Virus record (IMG/VR): IMGVR_UViG_3300031687_000046
Coordinates: 1 to 37,266 of that record
Length of the DNA: 37,266 nucleotides
Direction: 5' to 3' (one strand)
DNA from: a virus
The position numbers and the translations under genes were made by a program. Below, in pieces: positions 30,064 to 37,266 of this stretch (within the stretch, counting starts at the first letter, position 1; each line of letters starts with the position of its first letter). The notes beneath the pieces were generated by a model that saw only the letters and a program-made list of their open reading frames with translations, ran no database searches and was not told the DNA's origin.

Positions 30064-30681
30064 TTATAGAATTAATTCAGTTAAATTATAATTTGAACCT
30101 AATGTACCTTTATAAAAGGTATTAAAAGCTAAACTTATTCTAGTATTAGTTCCTTTTTTAGTATCTACCTGATGAGTAGTTGATGATGGAAACATTACTA
30201 ATTGACCAGTTTCTAAAGGAAACCACCAAGTTTCAGAGTTCCATATATTAAAATTTTTTATTTCAGGTTTTATTTGCTGGTAGCCTACTGGATGTGAAAA
30301 TTTAATTTTATCATTTTTTTTATCACAATCAAAATATAATATACCTGATGCAACTGAATTCGGATGTGCATGAATATGATGATGTTGATTTTCTTCTGTA
30401 TAATTTAACCAAGATTGAGTTATGTAAAGTTCTATATTATTTTTAGGAGATATAATTTTTTCTAAATAATCTTGACAAACTTTATCAATAAATTTTTTAA
30501 TGTTTTTAAATTCTTTTCTATTTAAAATGTAGTTATCTTTAGTGTTAATATTTCCTTCATTTTTATTACAATGTTTTTTTTGTTCATTTACAAATTGTAA
30601 TTCTTGTTTTGTAAATTTTCTATCTATATTTGACATATAAATAGGTATTGGAAATAAATTTTCAATAATAGGTTTTTTCAT
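30064..30681 (-). CDS. 2-oxoglutarate/Fe(II)-dependent oxygenase, 205 aa
   Basis: A 2OG-FeII_Oxy_5-like enzyme. LFPIPIYMSNID opens the family pattern; WLNYTEENQHHHIHAHPNSV gives the first metal site (H104, H106), with ASGILYFDCD after it. PSSTTHQV holds the distal His (H170) and TRISLAFN the 2OG-binding Arg (R181). It hydroxylates an unknown target. Its position beside tail-fibre genes suggests modification of a virion protein or of the host during infection. Its codon use is more AT-rich than the fibre gene. Confidence 0.88.
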   Translation of the reverse strand: MKKPIIENLFPIPIYMSNIDRKFTKQELQFVNEQKKHCNKNEGNINTKDNYILNRKEFKNIKKFIDKVCQDYLEKIISPKNNIELYITQSWLNYTEENQHHHIHAHPNSVASGILYFDCDKKNDKIKFSHPVGYQQIKPEIKNFNIWNSETWWFPLETGQLVMFPSSTTHQVDTKKGTNTRISLAFNTFYKGTLGSNYNLTELIL

Positions 30682-30693
30682 ATTATTAACAAA

Positions 30694-31134
30694 TTAATAA
30701 ATATTTGTTAAATCCCATGTTTGATTATTTTCATTCCAAACATAACGCCAACTATGAGTTTCGGCTGTATTTTGATCTTGTTGTTCTAAATTTAATGTTG
30801 GAATATTACCAATAGGTGATTTCCAAATACAAGTATTTTCATTTAATATCCATGATGCGTAAGGTTTAGGTGCTATAAAAGCATCTCTATCTTCATCATA
30901 AGTATAGCCAATACTAGCATGATTTTTTCTAAAAGGTGTTCCACCATTATCATGTACTCCACTATGAGTATTATAAGAAGTCTGAAACCAAATAGACCAA
31001 CCAGTTAATTTAGTTAGAAAATCTATTCCATTAACTTCTTGTTCAACTCCATTACTATCATGTAGCACTTCATTAACTACTGATTGAACTTCTATTACTT
31101 TATTGTTTAAACCTATTTTTGCGAATGATGCCAT
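30694..31134 (-). CDS. Marine-phage tail-associated protein, 146 aa
   Basis: The pattern MASFAKIGLNNKVIEVQSVV, then FRKNHASIGYTYDEDRDAFI, APKPYASWILNENTC and WNENNQTWDL is one I know well from cyanophages and other marine phages (FRKNYAGIGYTYD..RDAFI.PKPY.SW.L). The family is linked with tail/fibre loci; the exact job is not settled. TAATG joins it to the fibre gene ahead. Confidence 0.85.
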   Translation of the reverse strand: MASFAKIGLNNKVIEVQSVVNEVLHDSNGVEQEVNGIDFLTKLTGWSIWFQTSYNTHSGVHDNGGTPFRKNHASIGYTYDEDRDAFIAPKPYASWILNENTCIWKSPIGNIPTLNLEQQDQNTAETHSWRYVWNENNQTWDLTNIY

Positions 31135-34100
31135 TATGATGTATAACTCCCACTTCCATTAAATGTTAAAACTGTTTTTCCACTAACTCCTGTAGCAACT
31201 GTTGGAGAGCCTGATGTAGTTCCTGAATAACTTGCGTCTGGCATACTTAAAATAACCACACCTTTTCCACCAGCACCAGATTGACCAGAAGAAAAACCTC
31301 CTCCACCACCACCACCAGTATTAGCTGTTGCATTACCAGCTACTGGATTACCACTTCTAGCACCTGTTCCACCACCACCAGCACCACCAGAAGAAACTGG
31401 TAAAGTTGAACGACCTCCACCTCCTCCTCCAGCTCTTGTTACTGATGAACCAGTTATTGAAGATGCTGTTCCTGCACCACCAGTTGAAACATTAGAACCA
31501 TTGTCACCAGCAGCACTTGCACCACCTCCACCACCTGCTCTATTAGGAGAAGTTTCTGAAGTTCCACCATTGTTGCCTTGACTTGGAGATGTACTTGGGG
31601 TGTTACCTTGTCCAAAAGAAGTAGTGTAATAAGCACCACCACCAGAACCACCACTTTTACCATTATTTTGATAATAACCACCACCACCACCACCTGTACT
31701 TGTGATTGTAGATAAACCAGAACCAGATATTGATGAATTTGAACCAGGATTAGACCTAGAACTACCACTTGAAATTGCTGCTGCACCATCACCAACTGTA
31801 ATTGAAATTGAATTTCCAGCAGATGCAGTTTGAGTTGATGTTCTATAACCACCAGCACCACCTCCACCTCCATCTTGGAAACCACCACCTCCACCACCTG
31901 CAATAACTAAAAACTCTATACTATAAGGAGGAACAATCGGAGCATCCTCTACAGCATCATCCTCAGTTGGAATCCAACCTTTAGTTGCACCTGAATAAAC
32001 TATTCTTAATGATTGACCATTAGTATCATATTCAACTGTTAAAGCATCTGTATCTCCTTGATATTTTAAACCATTGCTATCTATTATAATTTTGTTTGAA
32101 CCCCAAGTTCTAGCATAATCTACGAAAATTAATTCATCACCAACACTAGCTGAACTAGGCAATGTAATAGTACAAGTATTTGATGTTGTATTAATCCAAT
32201 ATCCTCTACCAGCGACTACTGTTATAGTTGATCCTGTTACAATGCTTGACTGCCAATCTGTTCCACCAGATGCTGGATCACTCCAAGCTATATCCGTACC
32301 ATCAGATGTTAATACTGTACCAGCTCCACCTTTAGTTAAAATTGCTGTAGCTGCACTAGCATTACCATAAATAATACTTCCTCTACTTACAGCATCAAGT
32401 TTATTTATTTCAGTTGCAGTTGAAGTTACTGCTACATTTTCATTTATTTTTGGTGATGTTAAAGTTTTATTTGTAAGTGTATCTGCTGAAACTAAAGATA
32501 CTAAAGTTGAATCAGCACCAGCAGGTAATAACATAGTGTTAGTTACACTTGCAGAATGAGGTTGTGCTTTAACAATTTGACCATGAGTATTACTTTCACA
32601 ATTAAACTGTACTGCACCAGAGTTACTATTACCTCTAATAGTTACATGACCAGTACCTTTTGCTAATAAATCTAAACCAACATTGGTTTCTCCAGTTGAT
32701 GATAATCTTGGAGCATTACCACTAGCAGCATTTGCTATTGTAAATTCATTTACTGCTGAACCAGTAGCAGTTAATTTAGCTAATTCGTTTCCACCACTAT
32801 CTAAAATAGAAGTCACAACTCTAGGAGATGTTATTGTAGCTGTATTTATTGCTGGAGCAGTTAAAGTTTTGTTTGTAAGTGTTTGAGTTCCAACAAGTGT
32901 AGTAACAGTATTATCTATTGAAATTGTTCCAGCAGCAGTAATTGTACCACCATTAATTCCTGTACCAGTTGCAATACTTGTTACTGTTCCTGAATTACTT
33001 GGAGTAACAACTGTGTAAGTAATTGCTATTGATCCTAAAGATCCATTACTATCTGTCGTACATAAAAATATTTTATTATCATTTACAGAACCTTGATTAG
33101 TTATAACCATACCACCTGATAGTTCGGCAATAGTATCATGTTCTGGATCTCTTGATGCTGCACCAGCACCTGATGCTACTGCAAGATATAAACCATTTTG
33201 AGATGCTGTACTCTGATTCTTTAAAAGCACTCTATCTCCAGCAACTAAAGTTATACCATCTATTGCATCACCAGCTTCTAAACCATTTGATATATTTACA
33301 TTTGCTGTTGAAGCACATTCTGCAATAGTTCTAGTTCTTAAACCAGCAACTGCTTGGTCAACATAAGATTTAGTTGCTGCATCTGAATTATTTGATGGAT
33401 TGCCTAGTCCTGTAACAGATCCACCAGATATTGAAACATTGTTTGCTGCTTGTGTTGCAACAGAACCTAGTCCTAAAGAAGTTCTAGCAGTAGCACCATT
33501 TTCAGCTACCCAAGTTGATCCATTACCAACAATTAAATTACCATCTGTTTTTGCTAAGTTACCAATCGCTACTAAATTAGCATTAGATGCACCTTTTGCA
33601 TCTATTTGTGTTTGAATATTTGAACTTGCACCATTTAGAAATCCAAACTCAGTATTAGAAATTGTACCATCATGTATTTTAGTAGCTGCTATTGCAGCAG
33701 AAGCATTTACATCTGCATTAACAATTGCACCATCTGCTATTTTAGCAGAAGTAATTTGTGAGTCTGCTATCTTTGCAGTTGTTACATTTCCGTCTGTAAT
33801 TTTAATAGTTGTAACAGCATTAGTTGCTAGTTTTGCAGTAGTTACATTAGAGTCAGCAATCTTAGCTGTTGTTACATTTGAATCTGCTATCTTTGCAGTA
33901 GTAACATTTGCATCAGTAATTTTTGCAGTAGTAACATTTGCATCAGTAATTTTTGCTGTTGTAACTTGTGCGTCAGCAATATGAATTGTATCTATTGAAC
34001 CATTTACATACTGGTCAGAATCAACAGAATTATCTGCCATCTTAGCAACTGTAATATTTGAATCTAAAATTTTAACAGCAGTGATTGCATTGTTAGCAAT

Positions 34101-34565
34101 ATTAGATGTGCCAATAATTTCTGTTGGAATAGATGAGTTAGTTTTTGATAAAGCACCAATATAAATTCTTAATACGTTTGATGAAGCACCTAAGTTGCCA
34201 CTATCAAAAGTAGCTGTAACTGTTTGTAATGTACCATTATTAGAAGTTGCAGTTATTGATCCATAAACAAGACTATTATCTGCTTTTAAAACTTTTAATC
34301 TTCTACCAACATGATAGATCGCACTAATATCTACACCACTTGCTATTGTAAATTGAGTTGTTGAAACCCAAGCAGAAGTATAAGCACCAGAGCCAACACC
34401 ATATTCAAACCATTGTGAGTCATTTGCTAAATCTCTAGTATTCTTCATCAATGCTCTTAAAGCATTATTTAGATTACTAGGTAACATACCCTCATTGGTA
34501 TCAATTCCATTTAAAGAAATGTTACTTGCTTGTGTTGTTGAATAATCTTTTATATTGCTAGTCAT
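31134..34565 (-). CDS. Long tail fibre / receptor-binding protein, 1143 aa
   Basis: N-terminal 150 residues are the tail-attachment part (MTSNIKDYSTTQASNISLNG, NNALRALMKNTRDLA). Residues ~151-280 are 13 decapeptide repeats of the VTTAKIADSN type. The middle has NNSDAATKSYVDQAVAGLRT and repeated TLTNKTLT blocks. The last ~260 residues are glycine-rich (AGGGGGGFQDGGGGGAGGYR), like the polyglycine-helix adhesins of T-even gp38 and marine phage fibre tips. It would bind the host surface. AGGAGC precedes the ATG. Confidence 0.92.
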   Translation of the reverse strand: MTSNIKDYSTTQASNISLNGIDTNEGMLPSNLNNALRALMKNTRDLANDSQWFEYGVGSGAYTSAWVSTTQFTIASGVDISAIYHVGRRLKVLKADNSLVYGSITATSNNGTLQTVTATFDSGNLGASSNVLRIYIGALSKTNSSIPTEIIGTSNIANNAITAVKILDSNITVAKMADNSVDSDQYVNGSIDTIHIADAQVTTAKITDANVTTAKITDANVTTAKIADSNVTTAKIADSNVTTAKLATNAVTTIKITDGNVTTAKIADSQITSAKIADGAIVNADVNASAAIAATKIHDGTISNTEFGFLNGASSNIQTQIDAKGASNANLVAIGNLAKTDGNLIVGNGSTWVAENGATARTSLGLGSVATQAANNVSISGGSVTGLGNPSNNSDAATKSYVDQAVAGLRTRTIAECASTANVNISNGLEAGDAIDGITLVAGDRVLLKNQSTASQNGLYLAVASGAGAASRDPEHDTIAELSGGMVITNQGSVNDNKIFLCTTDSNGSLGSIAITYTVVTPSNSGTVTSIATGTGINGGTITAAGTISIDNTVTTLVGTQTLTNKTLTAPAINTATITSPRVVTSILDSGGNELAKLTATGSAVNEFTIANAASGNAPRLSSTGETNVGLDLLAKGTGHVTIRGNSNSGAVQFNCESNTHGQIVKAQPHSASVTNTMLLPAGADSTLVSLVSADTLTNKTLTSPKINENVAVTSTATEINKLDAVSRGSIIYGNASAATAILTKGGAGTVLTSDGTDIAWSDPASGGTDWQSSIVTGSTITVVAGRGYWINTTSNTCTITLPSSASVGDELIFVDYARTWGSNKIIIDSNGLKYQGDTDALTVEYDTNGQSLRIVYSGATKGWIPTEDDAVEDAPIVPPYSIEFLVIAGGGGGGFQDGGGGGAGGYRTSTQTASAGNSISITVGDGAAAISSGSSRSNPGSNSSISGSGLSTITSTGGGGGGYYQNNGKSGGSGGGAYYTTSFGQGNTPSTSPSQGNNGGTSETSPNRAGGGGGASAAGDNGSNVSTGGAGTASSITGSSVTRAGGGGGGRSTLPVSSGGAGGGGTGARSGNPVAGNATANTGGGGGGGFSSGQSGAGGKGVVILSMPDASYSGTTSGSPTVATGVSGKTVLTFNGSGSYTS
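33726..34115 (-). repeat. Tandem 30-bp (10-codon) repeats in the fibre gene
   Basis: Thirteen in-phase decads with consensus roughly N-V/I-T-T-A-K-I-A/T-D-S/A. Two adjacent units at about 33901-33960 are almost or fully identical at DNA level; the others differ mainly at third positions. Repeats of this kind can gain or lose units and so alter shaft length. Confidence 0.85.
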
Positions 34566-34577
34566 AATTTTTTGCTC

Positions 34578-34724
34578 CTAATTTATAAACCAACTAAAAG
34601 CCTTATCGCTTTCAGAGTTATTTTTATTAATTAATGTATTTACTGCTTCTTCTACTTGTCTTTGAAAAAGCTCTTTTAAGTCAAATGAATATCTGATGTT
34701 ATCTATATCTATTTTATCTGACAC
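34578..34724 (-). CDS. Small protein, 48 aa, GTG start
   Basis: GTG at 34724 overlaps the TAG of the tail nozzle gene (TAGTG), and TAG at 34578 is followed by the AGGAGC used by the fibre gene. Product VSDKIDIDNIRYSFDLKELF, then QRQVEEAVNTLINKNN, acidic and helical. A helper for fibre folding or tail assembly is possible from position; no homologue comes to mind. Confidence 0.65.
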   Translation of the reverse strand: MSDKIDIDNIRYSFDLKELFQRQVEEAVNTLINKNNSESDKAFSWFIN

Positions 34725-36547
34725 TATCTATCTCCACCTGGTACTGCTTTTAAATCTATTCCTTGTGCATTAGTCCAAAGACTCTCTGCTGGAATTTTAA
34801 CATTAGCTCTAAAATATCTACCAGATTTTCTTACTGGATTTATACCACTTGCGTTCATTGAACTTGATGGTGATGCTGTAACTGCATCTGCTAATTTATC
34901 TCTAGTCTTAATAACTACATTTGCACTTGCATCTACAATTGGTCTAACACTTGTTATGTTTGCTCTTAAACCTGGAAACAATTCTGTTTCTTTAGTTTCA
35001 AGTTCAGCTTCTAAATTTTTTCCAGAAAAAATAGCTGCTTTAAAATTTTCATCAACTGCACCTAAATACAAATGTCCATTTTCCCAGAACCTTGTATCAA
35101 GTGAAATATTAATATCATCTATGTTAGAACTTATAATATCCATAAGCTCAACTGTGTTAGCTACAATAAATTGTTGAAATATTTGTGATGCTTTAACTTT
35201 AGCAATTGACCATTTCTGAGTTACATAATTGTATATCAAAAGTTTATCACAAATACCAGTAGTGTTTGGATTATCCTTACTTGGATATAACCAAATCGCT
35301 AAAGTATTAAATGGATCTACTGCTGCTGTAATTCTATCTGTAAATGCTTTGTTTAAATCTTGTTCAAAAAATCTATTAACTTTTTCAGATCCAATAGGAA
35401 GTATCTGATCTCCATTGATTTGAAAAAATCCGTCCGAAGCATAAAAAAAAACCTGTCTGTTGTCCTGGCAAACAGCTTGAGCAAATACTGCACCTCTATT
35501 TGGAGATAATACTGAGAAACGGAATACTACGTTCCCACCAACAAAGTCCATTCTTAAAATTGAATCTTCTCTGAAAATATATCCAACCTCACCAGAAGTA
35601 ATTGCAACTATTTGACCACCAGAGCCAGGCAGGTCTTGAGTATCTGATGAACTAACACCAGCTTCCCAAGTAGAAATATCATTAATACCTGACCAAGCTA
35701 ATCTGTTTTTTGCATTTTCTATGTTACCTGACACCAAGAAATCTCTTATGACACCTGAAACTCTAAACTTAGAAGGTACTGTTCCTGATCCTGATGCAGT
35801 TGCTAAAGTTTGTAAATCAACAAAACCTGTTGAAGTTCCCATTAAAAAATATTGAGGTGCATCTACACCATTTGATGCAATAACATAACTTCCAAATTGA
35901 GTAAAAGTTATATAATCAGTAGCAGTTCCTGATAAAGGTGTGCCACCAATAAAATTTGTTGTTGTTAATCTTACAGTATCAGATGAAACATTAGTTAAAT
36001 TTAATCTACCTACTGCTGCTCTGGTAACTGTTACAACTGCATTTGATACTGTTGCTGTAAAATGAGCATTAGCATTAATAGCTACTCTTAAATTTGATGC
36101 AGTAGTATTGTTATTTGTTTCTACTTTAAACTGAGTTCCTGATGCTGTGCCTACTGTTGATGTAAAAACAACAGTTGAGCCATCATTTTTTTTTAATGTA
36201 ATAGTTTTGTTAGCTCCAATATTTGCCTGATCTGAAACTGTAATTGTGCATGATGCTTTAGCAGTATTTAAAAATAATCCACCAGCACCCTTATCTACAA
36301 AAGTTCCTGATGCTAATTGGTAAATTGTATCTGCTGTTCCTACAAAAGTAAAAACTGTGTTTTCATTATTTCTAAAACTTTTTGCTCCTTTAGCATTTTG
36401 TAAAACAGTTGATGTACCACTATAAGGTACTAAACCTTTTACAGGCTTATAACTTGTAGCAGCATGAAAAACGTTAGTCGCTACAGTTGCACCTGGATTT
36501 AAATGATCTGGTTGATCTGGTAACCATTCGCCAAAAGGTAATTGCAT
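34724..36547 (-). CDS. Tail nozzle / tail tube B-like protein, 607 aa
   Basis: Opening MQLPFGEWLPDQPDHLNPGA and SYKPVKGLVPYSG match the start of podovirus nozzle/stopper proteins (W.PD.P...NPG...A.NV......Y.P..G). Further on are FTQFGSYVIASNGVDAPQYF, NRLAWSGINDISTWEAGVSS and SPNRGAVFAQAVCQDNRQVF, all typical for the propeller-like body. Residues ~95-207 are an inserted beta-rich module (ITLKKNDGSTVVFTSTVG, LRVAINANAHFTATVSNAVV). It is the tail part next to the adaptor. Confidence 0.85.
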   Translation of the reverse strand: MQLPFGEWLPDQPDHLNPGATVATNVFHAATSYKPVKGLVPYSGTSTVLQNAKGAKSFRNNENTVFTFVGTADTIYQLASGTFVDKGAGGLFLNTAKASCTITVSDQANIGANKTITLKKNDGSTVVFTSTVGTASGTQFKVETNNNTTASNLRVAINANAHFTATVSNAVVTVTRAAVGRLNLTNVSSDTVRLTTTNFIGGTPLSGTATDYITFTQFGSYVIASNGVDAPQYFLMGTSTGFVDLQTLATASGSGTVPSKFRVSGVIRDFLVSGNIENAKNRLAWSGINDISTWEAGVSSSDTQDLPGSGGQIVAITSGEVGYIFREDSILRMDFVGGNVVFRFSVLSPNRGAVFAQAVCQDNRQVFFYASDGFFQINGDQILPIGSEKVNRFFEQDLNKAFTDRITAAVDPFNTLAIWLYPSKDNPNTTGICDKLLIYNYVTQKWSIAKVKASQIFQQFIVANTVELMDIISSNIDDINISLDTRFWENGHLYLGAVDENFKAAIFSGKNLEAELETKETELFPGLRANITSVRPIVDASANVVIKTRDKLADAVTASPSSSMNASGINPVRKSGRYFRANVKIPAESLWTNAQGIDLKAVPGGDR

Positions 36548-36565
36548 TATTTTTTTTTCCTGTTG

Positions 36566-37219
36566 TTAAGAAATTGAAACAAATGGAGAAGCTACTGATG
36601 TTGTAGTTCTTACTTGTAAAGGACTTCCATTGTATTCATCTTCTCTATCGTTTAACTCAAGTCGTTCCATAGCAGTTCCAAACATTTGTTGCCAAACTTG
36701 GACTTGTTGTGGATTGATACCACCTAAAAAGTTTGCTGCATGAAACAATGATCCATATAAATAAATTGCTGGATGTGATCCTAGAATATAATTTGTTGCA
36801 ACAGATGAACTTAAAGCTGGGAATTTTTTAAAATAATTCATTTTAGCTGTGTAACTTGCATCTGGTTTTGGAGAGAATCTAATTGTATCTCCTAAAATTG
36901 TAAATGTACTTGGTCTGCCAGTAGTTGATGTTCCACTTGTTGCATCCATTGTTGCTGGTGTTGAATAAACCAATGGAGTTTTTGTTTGACCAGCTAAAAT
37001 ATAAAAATCTCTAATTTGTAAAAAATCAGTTGGTAAGGCAACAGTTTCAGCACTAATAGTTATGCTTACTTGATCTATCATACTTCTAACTCTTAATTTA
37101 GAATTAAAATCAGCTTCTGCTAATTTAATAAAGTCATCGCCTATTTCAGTTGTTAAATCTGATCTGTTTAACCAGTTAGCAAGTGATGCTTTTAATTCTG
37201 TGTATGTAGTTAATGCCAT
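36566..37219 (-). CDS. Head-to-tail adaptor (tail tube A-like), complete copy, 217 aa
   Basis: A mainly helical protein with a central beta portion (ALPTDFLQIRDFYILAGQTK, then TILGDTIRFSPKPDASYTAK) and a C-terminal helical part with HPAIYLYGSLFHAANFLGG, the layout of gp11/SU10-like adaptors that dock under the portal. Length is normal for the family. Its 5' 575 bp equal the partial copy at the left end at about 94% DNA identity. The ATG overlaps the stop of the gene ahead. Confidence 0.87.
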   Translation of the reverse strand: MALTTYTELKASLANWLNRSDLTTEIGDDFIKLAEADFNSKLRVRSMIDQVSITISAETVALPTDFLQIRDFYILAGQTKTPLVYSTPATMDATSGTSTTGRPSTFTILGDTIRFSPKPDASYTAKMNYFKKFPALSSSVATNYILGSHPAIYLYGSLFHAANFLGGINPQQVQVWQQMFGTAMERLELNDREDEYNGSPLQVRTTTSVASPFVSIS

Positions 37220-37266
37220 TAATATTTACCCTCTGATGTTCTGAAATATCTAAACTCATTACTGTT
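36645..37266. repeat. Right copy of the 622-bp imperfect terminal redundancy
   Basis: The counterpart of 1-622, offset 36644, no indels. Clusters of changes fall in the middle of the adaptor gene, while the last ~120 bp (gene start and neighbour end) are identical. Confidence 0.9.
37219..37266 (-). CDS. C-terminal fragment of the 113-aa gene (partial)
   Basis: The last 15 codons and TAA of the same gene found in full at 575-916: NSNEFRYFRTSEGKY. It is cut by the window edge and identical at DNA level to 575-622. Its presence on this side too shows that the end overlap extends beyond the adaptor gene. Confidence 0.85.
   Translation of the reverse strand, partial: NSNEFRYFRTSEGKY

Noticed and set aside
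31260-31900. CRISPR-like or satellite repeats in the glycine-rich fibre end
   Set aside because: The repeats are irregular ACC/CCA runs from polyglycine codons, with no fixed spacer length or unit.
31454-31903. A 149-codon open frame in another frame of the fibre tip region
   Set aside because: It is a Val/Leu/Gln artefact of reading glycine-rich GGN repeats in a shifted frame; no ribosome-binding site.
36566-37219. Paralogous duplication of the adaptor gene
   Set aside because: Both copies keep the same upstream neighbour and lie exactly at the two window ends without indels; overlap of a circular contig with allelic differences is simpler.

Overview
The window reads as an essentially complete genome of a temperate tailed phage, most likely a podovirus, of an AT-rich marine alphaproteobacterium. 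SAR11/Pelagibacterales is my inference, from the low GC, the style of the virion genes and the tRNA-Asn half-site. Its two ends overlap: positions 1-622 and 36645-37266 align end to end without gaps but differ at about 38 positions (hand count). The map is therefore probably a circle, or a circularly permuted molecule, of about 36.64 kb that was opened inside the head-to-tail adaptor gene, with the two ends carrying different alleles.

Layout. Minus strand, 9400 down to 1 and then across the ends from 37266 down to 20204, is one long late module: small terminase, large terminase, portal, scaffold, major capsid protein, small virion proteins, adaptor, tail nozzle-like protein, a 1143-residue tail fibre, a 2-oxoglutarate oxygenase, internal virion/ejection proteins, membrane-associated small proteins, holin-like protein, M15 endolysin and tiny basic or Zn-ribbon proteins. 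Minus strand 12533-9790 is a short early block (PD-(D/E)XK-like protein, Zn ribbon, MT-A70 adenine methyltransferase, winged-helix proteins). Plus strand 12640-16922 is the recombination/regulation module: repressor candidate, RecB/Cas4-like exonuclease, ERF annealing protein, SSB-like protein, DUF3310, LexA-like and Xre-like DNA-binding proteins. It ends at a strong terminator at 17001. A GIY-YIG nuclease and a 56-residue ORF follow. Minus strand 19663-17795 is the integration block ending in a tyrosine integrase. The 540-bp gap at 19664-20203 is the attachment region.

Highlights. (1) The major capsid gene is split by an ORF-less 246-nt group I intron (3318-3073, minus strand). P1, P3, P4, P7, P7.1, P8, P9 and P10 can all be paired by eye, and the first intron codon is a stop, so capsid production depends on splicing. 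(2) The attP carries the 5' half of a tRNA-Asn gene up to the anticodon stem, preceded by a promoter-like sequence (TTGCGA-17-TATAAA). Integration would replace the 5' half and promoter of the host tRNA, not the 3' half as most tRNA-targeting phages do. The -35 of that promoter lies in the loop of a terminator facing the other way. (3) Stop/start overlaps of the TAATG/TAGTG type join many gene pairs, and in the integrase operon a repeated GGGAGAGCATAATG cassette encodes the end of one protein and the ribosome-binding site of the next.

No DNA polymerase, helicase, primase or RNA polymerase is recognisable, so the phage presumably relies on host machines for replication and transcription and supplies recombination proteins itself.
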